Below are positions 9,507-18,782 of a stretch of DNA of 64,000 bases, piece by piece. The DNA lies in contig NZ_SODM01000001.1 in NCBI RefSeq assembly GCF_004368785.1, forward strand, positions 1,550,001 to 1,614,000. The letters are read 5' to 3'. This stretch comes from Flavobacterium sp. 270. GTDB lineage: Bacteria; Bacteroidota; Bacteroidia; Flavobacteriales; Flavobacteriaceae. A program made the position numbers and the translations under genes. The first letter of the stretch is position 1, and every line of letters begins with the position of its first letter. The notes under the pieces were generated by a model. The model did no database searches, was not told the DNA's origin, and was given only the letters and a program-made list of their open reading frames with translations.

Positions 9507-10267
9507 GGCTCTGTCGCATCTGTCAGAATCAAATATAAGAATTTAAGTAATGTAAAATTTAGACAGCCAATTTACAGAAAGATCAAAACATAGTTACACC
9601 TGGTCTAACCATCTGATTCTTCCTCAGCATATGCACCTCAAGGTTCGTCTGGCCGATTCAAAACTCTTAAAGCCTAATCCGTTTTGTATGAGCCACTTGA
9701 TAAAACGATGATCTTGTTTTACAATATTGTTGAGATATTTACACTGTCGGATTTTAATATTTGAGAACGAACACTTGTTATAGACTTTGATAGCAGCAGT
9801 ATTAGAACCGCTTTTATCAATATTTATTACTCTTGGCCTGTAATTATTACTAATTGCTTTAATTAGAAATGACTGCGCGCTCATTATCTTCCTTTTTCTG
9901 GTCTAAAGAAAGTCTACTGGATTGCCTAATTTATCTACCGCTAGATATAAATAACACCAAATACCTTTTACTTTGATATAGGACTCATCAAATCTCCAAC
10001 TCGACCCCACTCTGCCTTTTCTCTTCTTCATCCCTCACTCAATCAAAGGTGTAAACTTATAAACCCAACGCTGAATCGTGGCATGATCCACAATCACCCC
10101 TCTAATTTTCATTATTTCTTCAACATCCCGATAACTAAGTGTAAATCTTAATTTGAAATATACCGCCTGAAGAATTATGTATTTTGGATAACAATGACCT
10201 TTAGTATTCATTTTTTAATCGGTGTAAAGTTCTAAAGATAAAAGTTATTCCCAGACGCGACAAAACC
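9507..10267 (-). mobile_element. Degenerate IS6-family insertion sequence
   Basis: Imperfect terminal inverted repeats bound the element. The left end starts GGCTCTGTCGCATCTGTCAG (9507), and the right end read inward starts GGTTTTGTCGCGTCTGGGAA (10267). The 761-bp size and single transposase frame fit the IS6/IS26 family. I see no matching 8-bp target duplication (ATAAATAT on the left, AAGTCAGC on the right), so the flanks have rearranged or drifted. Confidence 0.78.
9583..10211 (-). pseudogene. IS6-family transposase, multiply broken
   Basis: The frame starts at the ATG at 10211 and reads MNTKGHCYPKYIILQAVY, the usual IS6 N-terminus with a helix-turn-helix. The first catalytic Asp is in RFDESYIKVKG and the second in INIDKSG. 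Two in-frame stops interrupt it, TGA after TPLIE and TAG after PVDFL. Near 9626 a small deletion or frameshift separates SARRTLR from the expected HMLRKNQMV tail, removing the third acidic residue region. It is not functional. Confidence 0.85.
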
Positions 10268-10314
10268 AAGTCAGCTAACATTACATCAATTCCTTATTCG
10301 TTGTCTATCTTTAA

Positions 10315-11514
10315 TTAGTCAGCGGATAGAAATTCATTAACGCAAATCAAATTAGCTTTTAATATTTCACTCATTAGTTCATAATCAATATTAGTAAGCA
10401 CATCTCTATCTGTATGAATATCTATATTCGATGAGTCGCTGCCTTCAATGGTTAATAAAGCTGGATAATTAGCATTAATAAATGGAACATGGTCACTTGC
10501 ATATGGGGTATATGATACATCAACCTTTAAGTTAGTATAGTCTGAAGCAATTTGACTCAAAGCCTTTACTAATTCTTTTGAAACTTCATGCCCTTCCACT
10601 AGAACGCCATAGTTATCTCCGTTTTTACGGGCAATCATATCCATATTTATGATGCCAAGGATCGTTTCCTTAGGCATCGTATTAGAGACATAATGCTTAC
10701 TACCATAAAGACCTAATTCTTCTGCACCAAACAAAATAAAAATCAGGTTGTTTGGGTACTCAATATGAATTAGTTGCTCTGCCATTTCAAGAACACCAGC
10801 TGAACCTGATGCATTATCATCAGCACCAGGAGCTAATAGATCATATCCATCTTTATTAATTGAGTCAAGGTGAGCACCAACAATAAATGTTTTAGGTTGG
10901 TTTGATACACCAGATTTTGTAGCAATTACATTAACAGTAGATTTATACTCACCTTTATTAAGAACCTTGAATTCTTGTAAATTCACGTCATATCCCAAAT
11001 CTTTCAAATAGTTTTTACAATAATCTACGGCATTGAGATATTGTTTACTGAATGCAAATCTCGATTGTTCTTTACACAAATTATCTAAATGTTCTTTTAA
11101 TCGCTCTTTGCTTACTGAAAACGTATGTGGTAATACTTTTCTACGTGAAATATCTTTATGAACTCGAAAAAACACCTCTTTATATTTACTCAATTCCTCG
11201 ATTTCCCAACAAACGTGTTTGTGTTGTATTATTTGCTCATATTCTTCACTATCTAATTCAACAAAGAGATATCGTCCAAAATTCATGAGTGGAACTATAT
11301 CAGGTTGTTCATTTTCAAATGAACCTCCTTTTTGAATAACAAAATAAATTGTCTTTGTTGCAGTTATGGATTCTATTATCCGAATATTTGATTTAATAAA
11401 ATCAATCTCTCTAGAGGTTATAAAAACATAAAGTTCATCGAACCGATAAATATATTCAAGTTCATTGCTAAAAGAGAGCAATGAATCTTCAATTTTTATT
11501 TTGTGTAATTTCAT
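10315..11514 (-). CDS. M28-family zinc aminopeptidase
   Basis: Predicted dinuclear zinc exopeptidase that releases N-terminal amino acids. The 399 residues hold an N-terminal domain of unknown type (about 1-140) and an M28 catalytic domain with all ligand motifs: GAHLDS (near 215), PGADDNASGSAG, the catalytic EELG, NMDMI, and HTDRD near the C-terminus. No signal peptide is seen, unlike many secreted M28 enzymes. It is last in a tight four-gene minus-strand operon, 8 bp after the ThDP enzyme, suggesting it feeds amino acids to the two enzymes encoded ahead of it. Confidence 0.9.
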   Translation of the reverse strand: MKLHKIKIEDSLLSFSNELEYIYRFDELYVFITSREIDFIKSNIRIIESITATKTIYFVIQKGGSFENEQPDIVPLMNFGRYLFVELDSEEYEQIIQHKHVCWEIEELSKYKEVFFRVHKDISRRKVLPHTFSVSKERLKEHLDNLCKEQSRFAFSKQYLNAVDYCKNYLKDLGYDVNLQEFKVLNKGEYKSTVNVIATKSGVSNQPKTFIVGAHLDSINKDGYDLLAPGADDNASGSAGVLEMAEQLIHIEYPNNLIFILFGAEELGLYGSKHYVSNTMPKETILGIINMDMIARKNGDNYGVLVEGHEVSKELVKALSQIASDYTNLKVDVSYTPYASDHVPFINANYPALLTIEGSDSSNIDIHTDRDVLTNIDYELMSEILKANLICVNEFLSAD

Positions 11515-11522
11515 AATATAAA

Positions 11523-13133
11523 TTAATTTGACGGTAAATTTTTCTTTGGGATTTCACAGGATATTATCCACGGTTGATTCTTATTGTCTCTATTTTTCCA
11601 CTTATTTAATTCTTCTGCAAGTTCCTTTTCGGAACGAACACGTTTCCCATATCCGCCATTAAAAACTAAAGGGAAATTTTCATAAGACCATCGATTAAGT
11701 TCAACATATTTAAGTGGCGGTTTATTTTCATTAAAATAGGAACCATCAATAAGGTACTGCTCAATAGCATAAAGACTGTTATCAAGAATAATAATCAATG
11801 CAGGTACACAATACTTTACCATAGTTGAATATGATTGGGCAACCATTTGGAAGCCCCCATCTCCTGAAATTATTATTGGATGTTTCCCATTTTTAAGGTA
11901 TGCACCAATAGCCGCTGGCGTACCTTGCCCAATTGACAACCATACCGGATTGGCTAAATACATATCTGTATTTGGCATTTGAAGGTCTGCTCCTGAAAAA
12001 CTACCCAAGCAAGTATCTAACACCACTTGAATATTTTCTGTTGATTTCAAAAAGTTATTTACAGTTGAAAATATTTGGTCATGACTGAATTCATCAGAAG
12101 TATTAAAGGCTACTGTTTTTTGGGGTATTTGAACATTTGATTTGATTGACCATTGGATAAAAGCATCAATTACAGATTCTATAGCGATTGGTGAAAAATA
12201 TTTGGTAGATACACGGGCTTTATTGAAAGCAACATCAATCATAAAGTTATATTTTCGTTTAATATATTGTCTATGGTCTATACCCCAAATACAACCAAAA
12301 CTAATTGGACAGTCAGAATCATCAATTATTTGAAACAACTCCTTTTTATGAAATAAATCGCTATCATAAGTTCCAATAAAATTTGGATGCGATTCTGGTA
12401 AATAAGATTTTGCTAAAACAGTAGTAACAAACGGAATATTCCAATTATCAATTAAGATTAGTATTTTATCTCTTAATTGTTTTCTAACAATTTCAACCCC
12501 AATAAAAAGTATTGGGGACTTTGCTGCCGATATTTTTATTTCAGCCTCACGAATAAAATCAGCACTGGCATTATGGGTTTCTTGAGGCAAATTAATTGTC
12601 TCTTCTGGCAATTTTTCATCCCAGCAATCTTGAGGTATTTCAATATATACAGGTCTTTGTTCTATTTTAGCTGTAAAAAAAGCGACATCAATATATTCTT
12701 TCGTTTTTGCTAAATCATTTAAAATTTCTGAATAGACAGTAATCTGTCGGAAAATATTCAAATCTGTTTGGTCTGCTCCTGTAGAATGTGAAAATAGACT
12801 ACCCAACTCTCGTTCAATTCGCACATCCTCTTGTGTCGGCCCTCCATTTATTATTATCACTGGTACGCGCTCAGTAAATGCACTTGCAATCGCATTTACT
12901 AAACTTAATGTACCAACTCCATAAGAAACACAGACTGCTCCAAAACCACCACTACGTCCATAACCATCAGCAATGTAACCGGCTTCAAGTTCGTTTGTTG
13001 TTACAACATATTCTACTTCATTATCTTGGTCAATTGATTCAAAAAATCCTGCACACGAAGTGCCTGGAATGCCAATTACATGATAACATCCGTTTTCCTT
13101 TAACTTTTGAAGGATATATTCTGCAATTGTCAT
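11523..13133 (-). CDS. ThDP-dependent 2-oxo-acid decarboxylase-like enzyme
   Basis: 536 residues with the three-domain plan of pyruvate/indolepyruvate decarboxylases. The cofactor-activating Glu is in TTNELEAGYIADGYGR, and the ThDP/Mg motif is GDGGFQM followed by DNSLYAIEQ. Two usual catalytic positions differ. The VPGD aspartate is replaced (GIPGTS), and the HH pair reads SHS in FSHSTGAD. It may decarboxylate the 2-oxo acid made by the neighbouring oxidase, or the changed site may favour another ThDP reaction such as carboligation. It overlaps the oxidase gene by 4 bp (ATGA). Confidence 0.85.
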   Translation of the reverse strand: MTIAEYILQKLKENGCYHVIGIPGTSCAGFFESIDQDNEVEYVVTTNELEAGYIADGYGRSGGFGAVCVSYGVGTLSLVNAIASAFTERVPVIIINGGPTQEDVRIERELGSLFSHSTGADQTDLNIFRQITVYSEILNDLAKTKEYIDVAFFTAKIEQRPVYIEIPQDCWDEKLPEETINLPQETHNASADFIREAEIKISAAKSPILFIGVEIVRKQLRDKILILIDNWNIPFVTTVLAKSYLPESHPNFIGTYDSDLFHKKELFQIIDDSDCPISFGCIWGIDHRQYIKRKYNFMIDVAFNKARVSTKYFSPIAIESVIDAFIQWSIKSNVQIPQKTVAFNTSDEFSHDQIFSTVNNFLKSTENIQVVLDTCLGSFSGADLQMPNTDMYLANPVWLSIGQGTPAAIGAYLKNGKHPIIISGDGGFQMVAQSYSTMVKYCVPALIIILDNSLYAIEQYLIDGSYFNENKPPLKYVELNRWSYENFPLVFNGGYGKRVRSEKELAEELNKWKNRDNKNQPWIISCEIPKKNLPSN

Positions 13134-14644
13134 ATTTTATGTTTTAGAATGTGAATACAAACATTTACCGCAGATTCTAAAGCACCTTGTATCCACGAAT
13201 GGGTTAACGAACAATGTTCTCCCGCAAGAAGGACTCTTTTTTCTGGCCTTACAAGTTCTTTATGCAAATCAGTTTGGTCGCCAGGATTAAAAAATGCAAA
13301 TGCGCCAGAACTCCATTCATGATTATCCCAGCTCCAACGTACAGAGTCTACCACATCATCCATATTAGAATCGGAATGAATTTTTTTCAGTTCGCCACGA
13401 ACATAATCATTTATACTTTCTTCTGGAATACTATCAATTCTCCTAGCATGCATCCCCCATGTATAAGATGATAACAGTAGGGTTTGAGACGCAGATTTTG
13501 TTTCATTCTTCTCTATTGCATTATCTGAAGGATACCAAGTATGTCCTAATCCTCCATCCCAAATGCTACCTCCACCAAAAATCTTATCGTCTTGTTCCCA
13601 AAATCTTTTTTTACAAAGGCTAATAATTTTTGAAGATGAATCGTAATTAACATTCTTTATAGCATTGATTTTTTCTTTGGAAAATGCATTTTCAATTTCT
13701 ACCCTTGAAAGCACACCTAACGGAATAGTGCATATAACCCAGTCGGCTTTAATACTTTTTTTCTCACCGTTATTAATATAAATTACCTCACCATACTCAT
13801 CTGAATTAATAATTTTTGTGACAATTGAGTCCGCAGAAATTTTAGTCTTTATTGAAGAAACGAACTTTTCTACGAGCAAATCCATTCCTCCTTCAATTTC
13901 TTTAAATCCGTTAATCCACACACCTTCATTTTCTTCTCTTAAATGTTCCAGAATTGCAGTGTTTAAATAAGTGGTTACACCGTAAACAGAGCATACATAT
14001 TCCATAGCTGCTTTACTAATTTTAGACTGGCTAAGATTATTATAAAGTGAGTTTTGATCTAAGTCAACTAATTTCTTATCGTTAAGAATATCTTCTGAAA
14101 TTAGCTGTAGCTCTAACGGGGATAAAGATTTTAATGTTTGAATAACGGATTTCATCCAAAAATCATCTTTGCTCATTAATTGTTCTTGACCAGTTAAAGG
14201 AAATAGAGGCTTTAAAGATTCATATCCTGATTCATTCCTTTTTACTCGCATTCCACGTATGTAGGCGAATGCTTCTTCATTTTCCTGAACAAATTCTCTG
14301 GTCTTTAATTCAAAGTGATTCACATACTGTAACGTTAAGTAGTGCCCTTCTGGGATACGCATTGCTCCAAATTCTGCATAAGTATCACCTTTTCGATAAG
14401 TTCTGATACGGCCTCCTATGTGATCTTTCTGGGCTTCTAAAATCGTAACACTGTACCCTTTTTTCTCTAATTCATACGCGCAACAAAGTCCTGCAATACC
14501 TGCGCCAATAACAACAACGTTACTTTTGGAGACAACGGAGGAAAAATCATGAAGGTTTGCTCTTGTAGTAACAGTCTTTCTTACTTCTTTTTGAGAAATA
14601 ACTTCTCCAATTAATTCCTTAGTTTTTGAACTGTAATGTCTCAT
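13130..14644 (-). CDS. FAD-dependent amine/L-amino-acid oxidase
   Basis: 504 residues. A Rossmann motif VIGAGIAGLCCAYELEKKG (about 45-63) binds FAD, followed by ILEAQ and GGRIRT. The C-terminal FAD signature reads LLAGEHCSLTHSWIQGALES. This is the flavin monoamine oxidase and L-amino-acid oxidase superfamily, which turns an amine or amino acid into the aldehyde or 2-oxo acid plus NH3 and H2O2. The ThDP enzyme immediately downstream (4-bp overlap) makes an amino acid the more likely substrate; aromatic preference is only a guess. It overlaps the M43 protease stop by 4 bp. Confidence 0.87.
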   Translation of the reverse strand: MRHYSSKTKELIGEVISQKEVRKTVTTRANLHDFSSVVSKSNVVVIGAGIAGLCCAYELEKKGYSVTILEAQKDHIGGRIRTYRKGDTYAEFGAMRIPEGHYLTLQYVNHFELKTREFVQENEEAFAYIRGMRVKRNESGYESLKPLFPLTGQEQLMSKDDFWMKSVIQTLKSLSPLELQLISEDILNDKKLVDLDQNSLYNNLSQSKISKAAMEYVCSVYGVTTYLNTAILEHLREENEGVWINGFKEIEGGMDLLVEKFVSSIKTKISADSIVTKIINSDEYGEVIYINNGEKKSIKADWVICTIPLGVLSRVEIENAFSKEKINAIKNVNYDSSSKIISLCKKRFWEQDDKIFGGGSIWDGGLGHTWYPSDNAIEKNETKSASQTLLLSSYTWGMHARRIDSIPEESINDYVRGELKKIHSDSNMDDVVDSVRWSWDNHEWSSGAFAFFNPGDQTDLHKELVRPEKRVLLAGEHCSLTHSWIQGALESAVNVCIHILKHKI

Positions 14645-15480
14645 ATGTTAGCTGTAATTAAACCTGTTCTGTACATTAAAATATGCTCTTTAACTCTGTG
14701 CTCTTGTCCAACAGTTATTTCTTTCATCCAATCATCATCAACATAGTTCATATAATTATGAATAGGCGCATATTCGCCTATTATACAAGCATTATGAGGT
14801 AGACCAACTTCGGGTTTTTCATAATTTGCGTCACTGTGGGCTGGAGTGTCATGTACATGATCTCCTACACTATTACAACCTCCTTGAAAAGTATGAAACA
14901 AACCCAACCAATGACCGACTTCATGCACACCTGTCATTCCTAAATTATATGGTGCTGCCTTACCCTCTGGTAAAGATTCATCTAAAACTACCACACCATC
15001 AAGCATAGGATCCCCTGCTAAATCAAATGGAAATGTAGCCCATCCCAACAAACCTTTCCCAAGTCCACCTGTATAAAAATTCAGATATTTTCTAGCATCT
15101 GCTCCCAAAGAACTTTTAGCTTCTCTCTCAGATGCAGAACCATGTCCCATATAGTACCAATTCTTATTATCAATGTATTGAACATGTTCTTCTTTATAAG
15201 AAAACACCAACCCAGTTCCTATAAATGCATCATTTAATAGAGTGATTTGTTTTTCTCTTTGCTGTTTTTTAATTAGACCACTAGCACCATAAGTTATGTG
15301 GTGGAATCTAACTTCTATATCCAGTTTAACAAACAATACTCTTCTCAATTTATTTGCAAAAATTTCTCTATCCACTCGCAGGATATCAATAGGGGTTGGG
15401 TTTTTTGTCGCACATCCTCGACCGTATTTTACAAATTCCTCTTGATTTGCAAATTCCATGTTGTTTATTGTAAATGCCAT
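14641..15480 (-). CDS. M43-type (pappalysin-like) metzincin metalloprotease
   Basis: 279 residues. The zinc site HEVGHWLGLFH (about 184-194) is the extended metzincin motif, and the Met-turn is in NYMNYVDDDW. M43 enzymes in Bacteroidota are usually secreted with a signal peptide and a T9SS tail; both are absent here, so this one may act inside the cell or leave by an unusual route. It is the first gene of the four-gene operon. A protease, an amino-acid oxidase, a decarboxylase and an aminopeptidase in one transcript suggest a short catabolic or maturation pathway. Confidence 0.88.
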   Translation of the reverse strand: MAFTINNMEFANQEEFVKYGRGCATKNPTPIDILRVDREIFANKLRRVLFVKLDIEVRFHHITYGASGLIKKQQREKQITLLNDAFIGTGLVFSYKEEHVQYIDNKNWYYMGHGSASEREAKSSLGADARKYLNFYTGGLGKGLLGWATFPFDLAGDPMLDGVVVLDESLPEGKAAPYNLGMTGVHEVGHWLGLFHTFQGGCNSVGDHVHDTPAHSDANYEKPEVGLPHNACIIGEYAPIHNYMNYVDDDWMKEITVGQEHRVKEHILMYRTGLITANI

Positions 15481-16042
15481 GATTTTAAATTTAATTTTTG
15501 TTCTAGATTATATACCACGTGTAAATTATAGTTTAGTTCCAAGTATATTGATTTACTTGGTCACAAAAATGGCCATCCACGTTTTACAGCCATCTTAAGA
15601 ACAGGACTCTTACCACAAAACTTGATTTAAAAAATTAAAGTTCGTTAAAAACGCAAAAAACATCTTTGGAACTCCAAAAGCTCCTACTATTGGAAGTTAA
15701 AGCATAGCGTTAAAGATTATTTATAGGAACAAAAAGAATCAAATTATAAATGCTATTTACCTTCCTATGGTGTTTTACATTATGCTGTTAGTCAATTTAA
15801 GTATTTCTGTTACTGTTACAGCTACAAGAAGTTTGCAATTTCGAAATAGTATACTGTCTGAGTGCACTTAATTTGATATAAAATCACAAAACTTACTACT
15901 CTCACTCTAAGCACCGTAAGAAAAAATTCCTTGCAGACACTTTGAATGACTGTTTTCTAATTCCTACAAATTTCTTAATTGATTAAAGCAGCGATTAAGA
16001 GCTACATTTTTAATCACTATTATATAATACAGTTAAACAAGT
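15481..16042. other. Gene-free stretch upstream of the oxidase operon
   Basis: About 560 bp, AT-rich, with no convincing frame on either strand. It should contain the promoter of the minus-strand operon starting at 15480. I cannot place a -7 box with confidence. Confidence 0.4.
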
Positions 16043-16375
16043 TTAATCTGTTATAGTTAATCTTACACCTGGTGCATTGCTAGCCGCACCACCTCCATAA
16101 AATGTTTCACCAACTACTGGAATAATTTTCCATGCACACCACTCAATACCACCCGGCAATTGAACTGTTGTGTGCGCTTCACCGCCACTTGGAATGTCTT
16201 TTAGTATACCTGTCGCTACTCGGTTTGAATCGTTGTCTTTAACAGCAACTTCTGCAACTCTAAAGTCAACAGATGATTCATTGATTACTGAGATACTAAT
16301 TGGATAAAATACCACATCGCTCTTCTTAGCATTTTTTGCTAATGAGAATTTAATTTCTGCTGATTGTTTTTCCAT
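16043..16375 (-). CDS. Small protein of unknown function, predicted beta-sandwich
   Basis: 110 residues, not recognised. There is no signal peptide and no membrane segment. It alternates short hydrophobic strands (VVFYPISISVIN, VDFRVAEVAVKD, EAHTTVQLPGG) and has a Trp/Cys-rich segment EWCAWKIIP and a Gly/Ala-rich loop GGGAAS before the C-terminus, the pattern of a small all-beta domain. It has the same orientation as the oxidase/protease operon but lies 560 bp upstream of it, so it may have its own promoter. Codon use looks like a real gene. Confidence 0.6.
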   Translation of the reverse strand: MEKQSAEIKFSLAKNAKKSDVVFYPISISVINESSVDFRVAEVAVKDNDSNRVATGILKDIPSGGEAHTTVQLPGGIEWCAWKIIPVVGETFYGGGAASNAPGVRLTITD

Positions 16376-16712
16376 TTTTTATTTGTTTTTTATTTATTTG
16401 ACACTTCGCCTAATCTCTTCAGTTTAGACTTACCCACACTTGTCCATAGAAGTCTTGTCAATATCTTTTCAAACTTGCTCATAAGGTTTCTATCCTTTTA
16501 TTTGGCAAGACCTTCTATGCGAAAACATTCTATAAGTTCAATAAAAAAATACATTTTGATTTTGCACTTAAGTTCCTTAATGCAAAATCTTTGTTTACAG
16601 TAGTTTTCTTTGTTGTTTGATTTACTTTTTTGTATGCTATAAAAAAAGTACACACAGTCAACAATAAGTATTCTTCTTCATGTAGTAAAACACTTTCAAC
16701 CTTGATAGTTAC
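16376..16712. other. Gene-free stretch between two small minus-strand frames
   Basis: About 340 bp with no convincing frame. It presumably carries the promoter of the 110-residue gene that starts at 16375, but I cannot place one. Confidence 0.35.
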
Positions 16713-17075
16713 CTAAAAAATACCATTTTTACCATCTGGGCAATTATCTTTATGGATAATATATTTACACCAATTCTTGCCAGCTTCCCAAGTTTCTGAT
16801 GTTCCGCATCCGTAGTTTGAAGTCCTCTTAGCATTTTGCTTCCACTTACAAAGATCACGTTCAAACCAATAAGAATTACCATAAGTGCCTCAGTTATCTA
16901 AAACAGACACATCTCCTTTCGGGTCTCAATCTCTTTTAGTTAAGATTCTTACATCATTATTAAATTCAGATATGAATTTAGATGTAATGTATTCCAAATC
17001 TTCAATGGAAATCTGGAGTTCTCTAGCAGTCAGACTTTTGATTTTCTCAATTCTTCCATTTAAATCTTGTTTCAT
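16713..17075 (-). pseudogene. 120-codon peptide gene interrupted by two in-frame TGA codons
   Basis: From the ATG at 17075 a single frame runs to the TAG at 16713-16715, broken only by TGA at codons 50 and 62. Both fit Trp positions by context (KRD-stop-DPKG, LDN-stop-GTYG), and four other Trp are TGG. The first 48 residues are charged and helical, like a peptide leader. The C-terminal half is rich in Trp, Cys and Gly (DLCKWKQN, NYGCGTSETW, NWCKYI, DNCPDG) with four Cys, as in secreted or modified peptides. The simplest reading is a peptide gene killed by two G-to-A changes. Confidence 0.55.
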
Positions 17076-17933
17076 TTTGTTTATATTTTTGAATTGCTTA
17101 CTCTAGTCATTTCAGCTTGCTTGTTGCATACTCATTTATATTGTGTCGGTTTATGCTTGTCCTACTTTAGATGGCAATTAATTAATCATCTTTTTTTAAT
17201 AAATTTGATATTATAATTGTCTTGTAAGGTTATAGCCAATCTGTTTATATTTTTGATAATATCATAAAGCCATATAACCTATTCACTACCCTTTTGCCAG
17301 TAAAGGCAATAAAATAAGAAACACACTAGGCAAAAAAAATGCTAAAAACATAAAATATATTGATCATATCATGTCAGTAAATAAACCTAACCTATACAAA
17401 CAAGACATATAAAACACTGCAAAACAACAACTTAAAATATATTCACATGTTAAAAGTATAAAATATAGTTTTACTTATAACAAGTAGATATACCTGTTTT
17501 ATATAAAGCAATCAAAAAATAAACATTTTACAGAAATGAAATTATAAGATTGGATATAATTGCAATTAATAAAATTCATTTAAGTTCAATACTTAAACCG
17601 TATGACAACGATAAATTAAAAACTCGCGAAACAACAATATTACATGAAAAGCATTGGAGGATTTACTTAATATCTTATTGTTAGATTAATTACTTATCGT
17701 AATTTTGAAGAAAATAAGCGCATTGGAAAAGTCGCGCAAATAAGAGAGATTTGCCTTTACTTTGGAATTAGATAAAAAACTTTAATTTTATTCAAAGTAA
17801 ACCAGAATTGAATTTTAGACGTTTAACTTGATGTAAATCAACTATACTCATGGGAATATTCTTTTATTTAATTTGGCTATAAAAAAATCAGTCCCCAATT
17901 GTGACTTTAGAACTATTCTAGCATCCTTGAAAT
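17076..17933. other. Long AT-rich gene-poor stretch
   Basis: About 860 bp. The longest thing I can read is a run of about 45 codons near 17555-17690 on the plus strand (IIAINKIHLSSILKPYDN...), which lacks a proper ATG and is not recognised. It may be debris of a lost gene. No RNA gene or clear repeat is seen. Confidence 0.4.
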
Positions 17934-18338
17934 TTATGCTTTAATATCGGCACGCAGATTAATTAACGATTGAAAAACTTTAATCATGTTTACACCAAAT
18001 TTTAAAAGGTCAAATTTACTTCTCAACTTTATAAGCATTATATGCAATCTGTCCCCGTATGTAACCTTTCCAACAAATGATGTTATGTACATAAACTTAA
18101 AATAAAACCTTATTATTCTTTTGAGTTTTTTTGATGTTATTTTATTTGGTGAAGAATAGATTCCATATATTATAAACTCATCTTCAAAATTATAAACTTC
18201 AGATTTACAAGAATACAATATTATCATTACTTCGCCCTGCGGTCTTTGGGAAAATGAAAGAGTTCCGCCTTTTTCACTTAATAATTCAGTACCACTAAGA
18301 TTTGTGTTTTCGTCTTTTATTTTATTTATAATCCCCAT
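17934..18338 (-). CDS. Hypothetical protein
   Basis: About 134 residues, not recognised. I prefer the ATG at 18338 (MGIINKIKDENTNL); the alternative at 18353 lies in the right arm of a perfect hairpin. Features include a central strand-rich part (GTLSFSQRPQGEVMIILYSC) and a basic C-terminal half (KKLKRIIRFYFKF). It has the same strand as the next four frames upstream. Its start codon is buried in the hairpin at 18319-18371, which should repress translation if transcribed from upstream. Confidence 0.5.
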   Translation of the reverse strand: MGIINKIKDENTNLSGTELLSEKGGTLSFSQRPQGEVMIILYSCKSEVYNFEDEFIIYGIYSSPNKITSKKLKRIIRFYFKFMYITSFVGKVTYGDRLHIMLIKLRSKFDLLKFGVNMIKVFQSLINLRADIKA

Positions 18339-18371
18339 GGGATGTTTTCCCATGGGGATTATAAATAAAAT
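18319..18371. repeat. Perfect 24-bp hairpin with 5-nt loop
   Basis: The left arm 18319-18342 and right arm 18348-18371 are exact reverse complements; the loop is TGTTT. The left arm contains the start of the minus-strand frame ending at 17934, so the right arm looks like an inverted copy of that coding start. It may act as a terminator for the small gene upstream, as a translation switch, or be a template-switch scar. Confidence 0.85.
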
Positions 18372-18377
18372 TTTGAT

Positions 18378-18587
18378 TTACATATTCTGTTTTATCAAAG
18401 TAATCTTCACTAAATGACAAATAAAAAAACTCAAATTTGAAATTTTTTTCAATTCTTCCAGTAAAGGGTCATAAACATTTTTAATGTTTGTTTTTAAATT
18501 TTCCCAATCCTTCCGATTATCAATGACACGCTGCAATCCAGATTTGAATTTTTTATTCTGCTGTATAGAAAATTTATTATAGTTCAT
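18378..18587 (-). CDS. Small hypothetical protein
   Basis: 69 residues, Lys-rich and mostly helical (SGLQRVIDNRKDWENLKTN, DPLLEELKKISN), with a mildly hydrophobic C-terminal segment LSFFICHLVKITL. Not recognised. It ends just before the 24-bp hairpin. It could be a 3'-truncated fragment of a longer gene. Confidence 0.4.
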   Translation of the reverse strand: MNYNKFSIQQNKKFKSGLQRVIDNRKDWENLKTNIKNVYDPLLEELKKISNLSFFICHLVKITLIKQNM

Positions 18588-18782
18588 TTCAAATTATAGT
18601 TAGTATCTCTTTTTTATATTGTTTTCAAATCTTTTAGATCCTGTACTTTTTATAAGTGATTATTAAATTGCAGTAAAAAAATTATAATGATTATTGAATT
18701 GCTATATTTCTTTTTTAGTACTAAAAAGAGCATTATACTCATGTAAAAAATCATCAATCTAATCTCCATCGAAATATCATTG

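Noticed and set aside
9507..10267. 8-bp target duplication of the IS6-like element
   Set aside because: The flanking octamers (ATAAATAT and AAGTCAGC) do not match.
16713..17075. Reassignment of TGA to tryptophan
   Set aside because: TGG is used for Trp in the same frame and in all core genes, and TGA serves as stop in intact genes (for example the M43 protease and the amine oxidase). Nonsense mutation is simpler.
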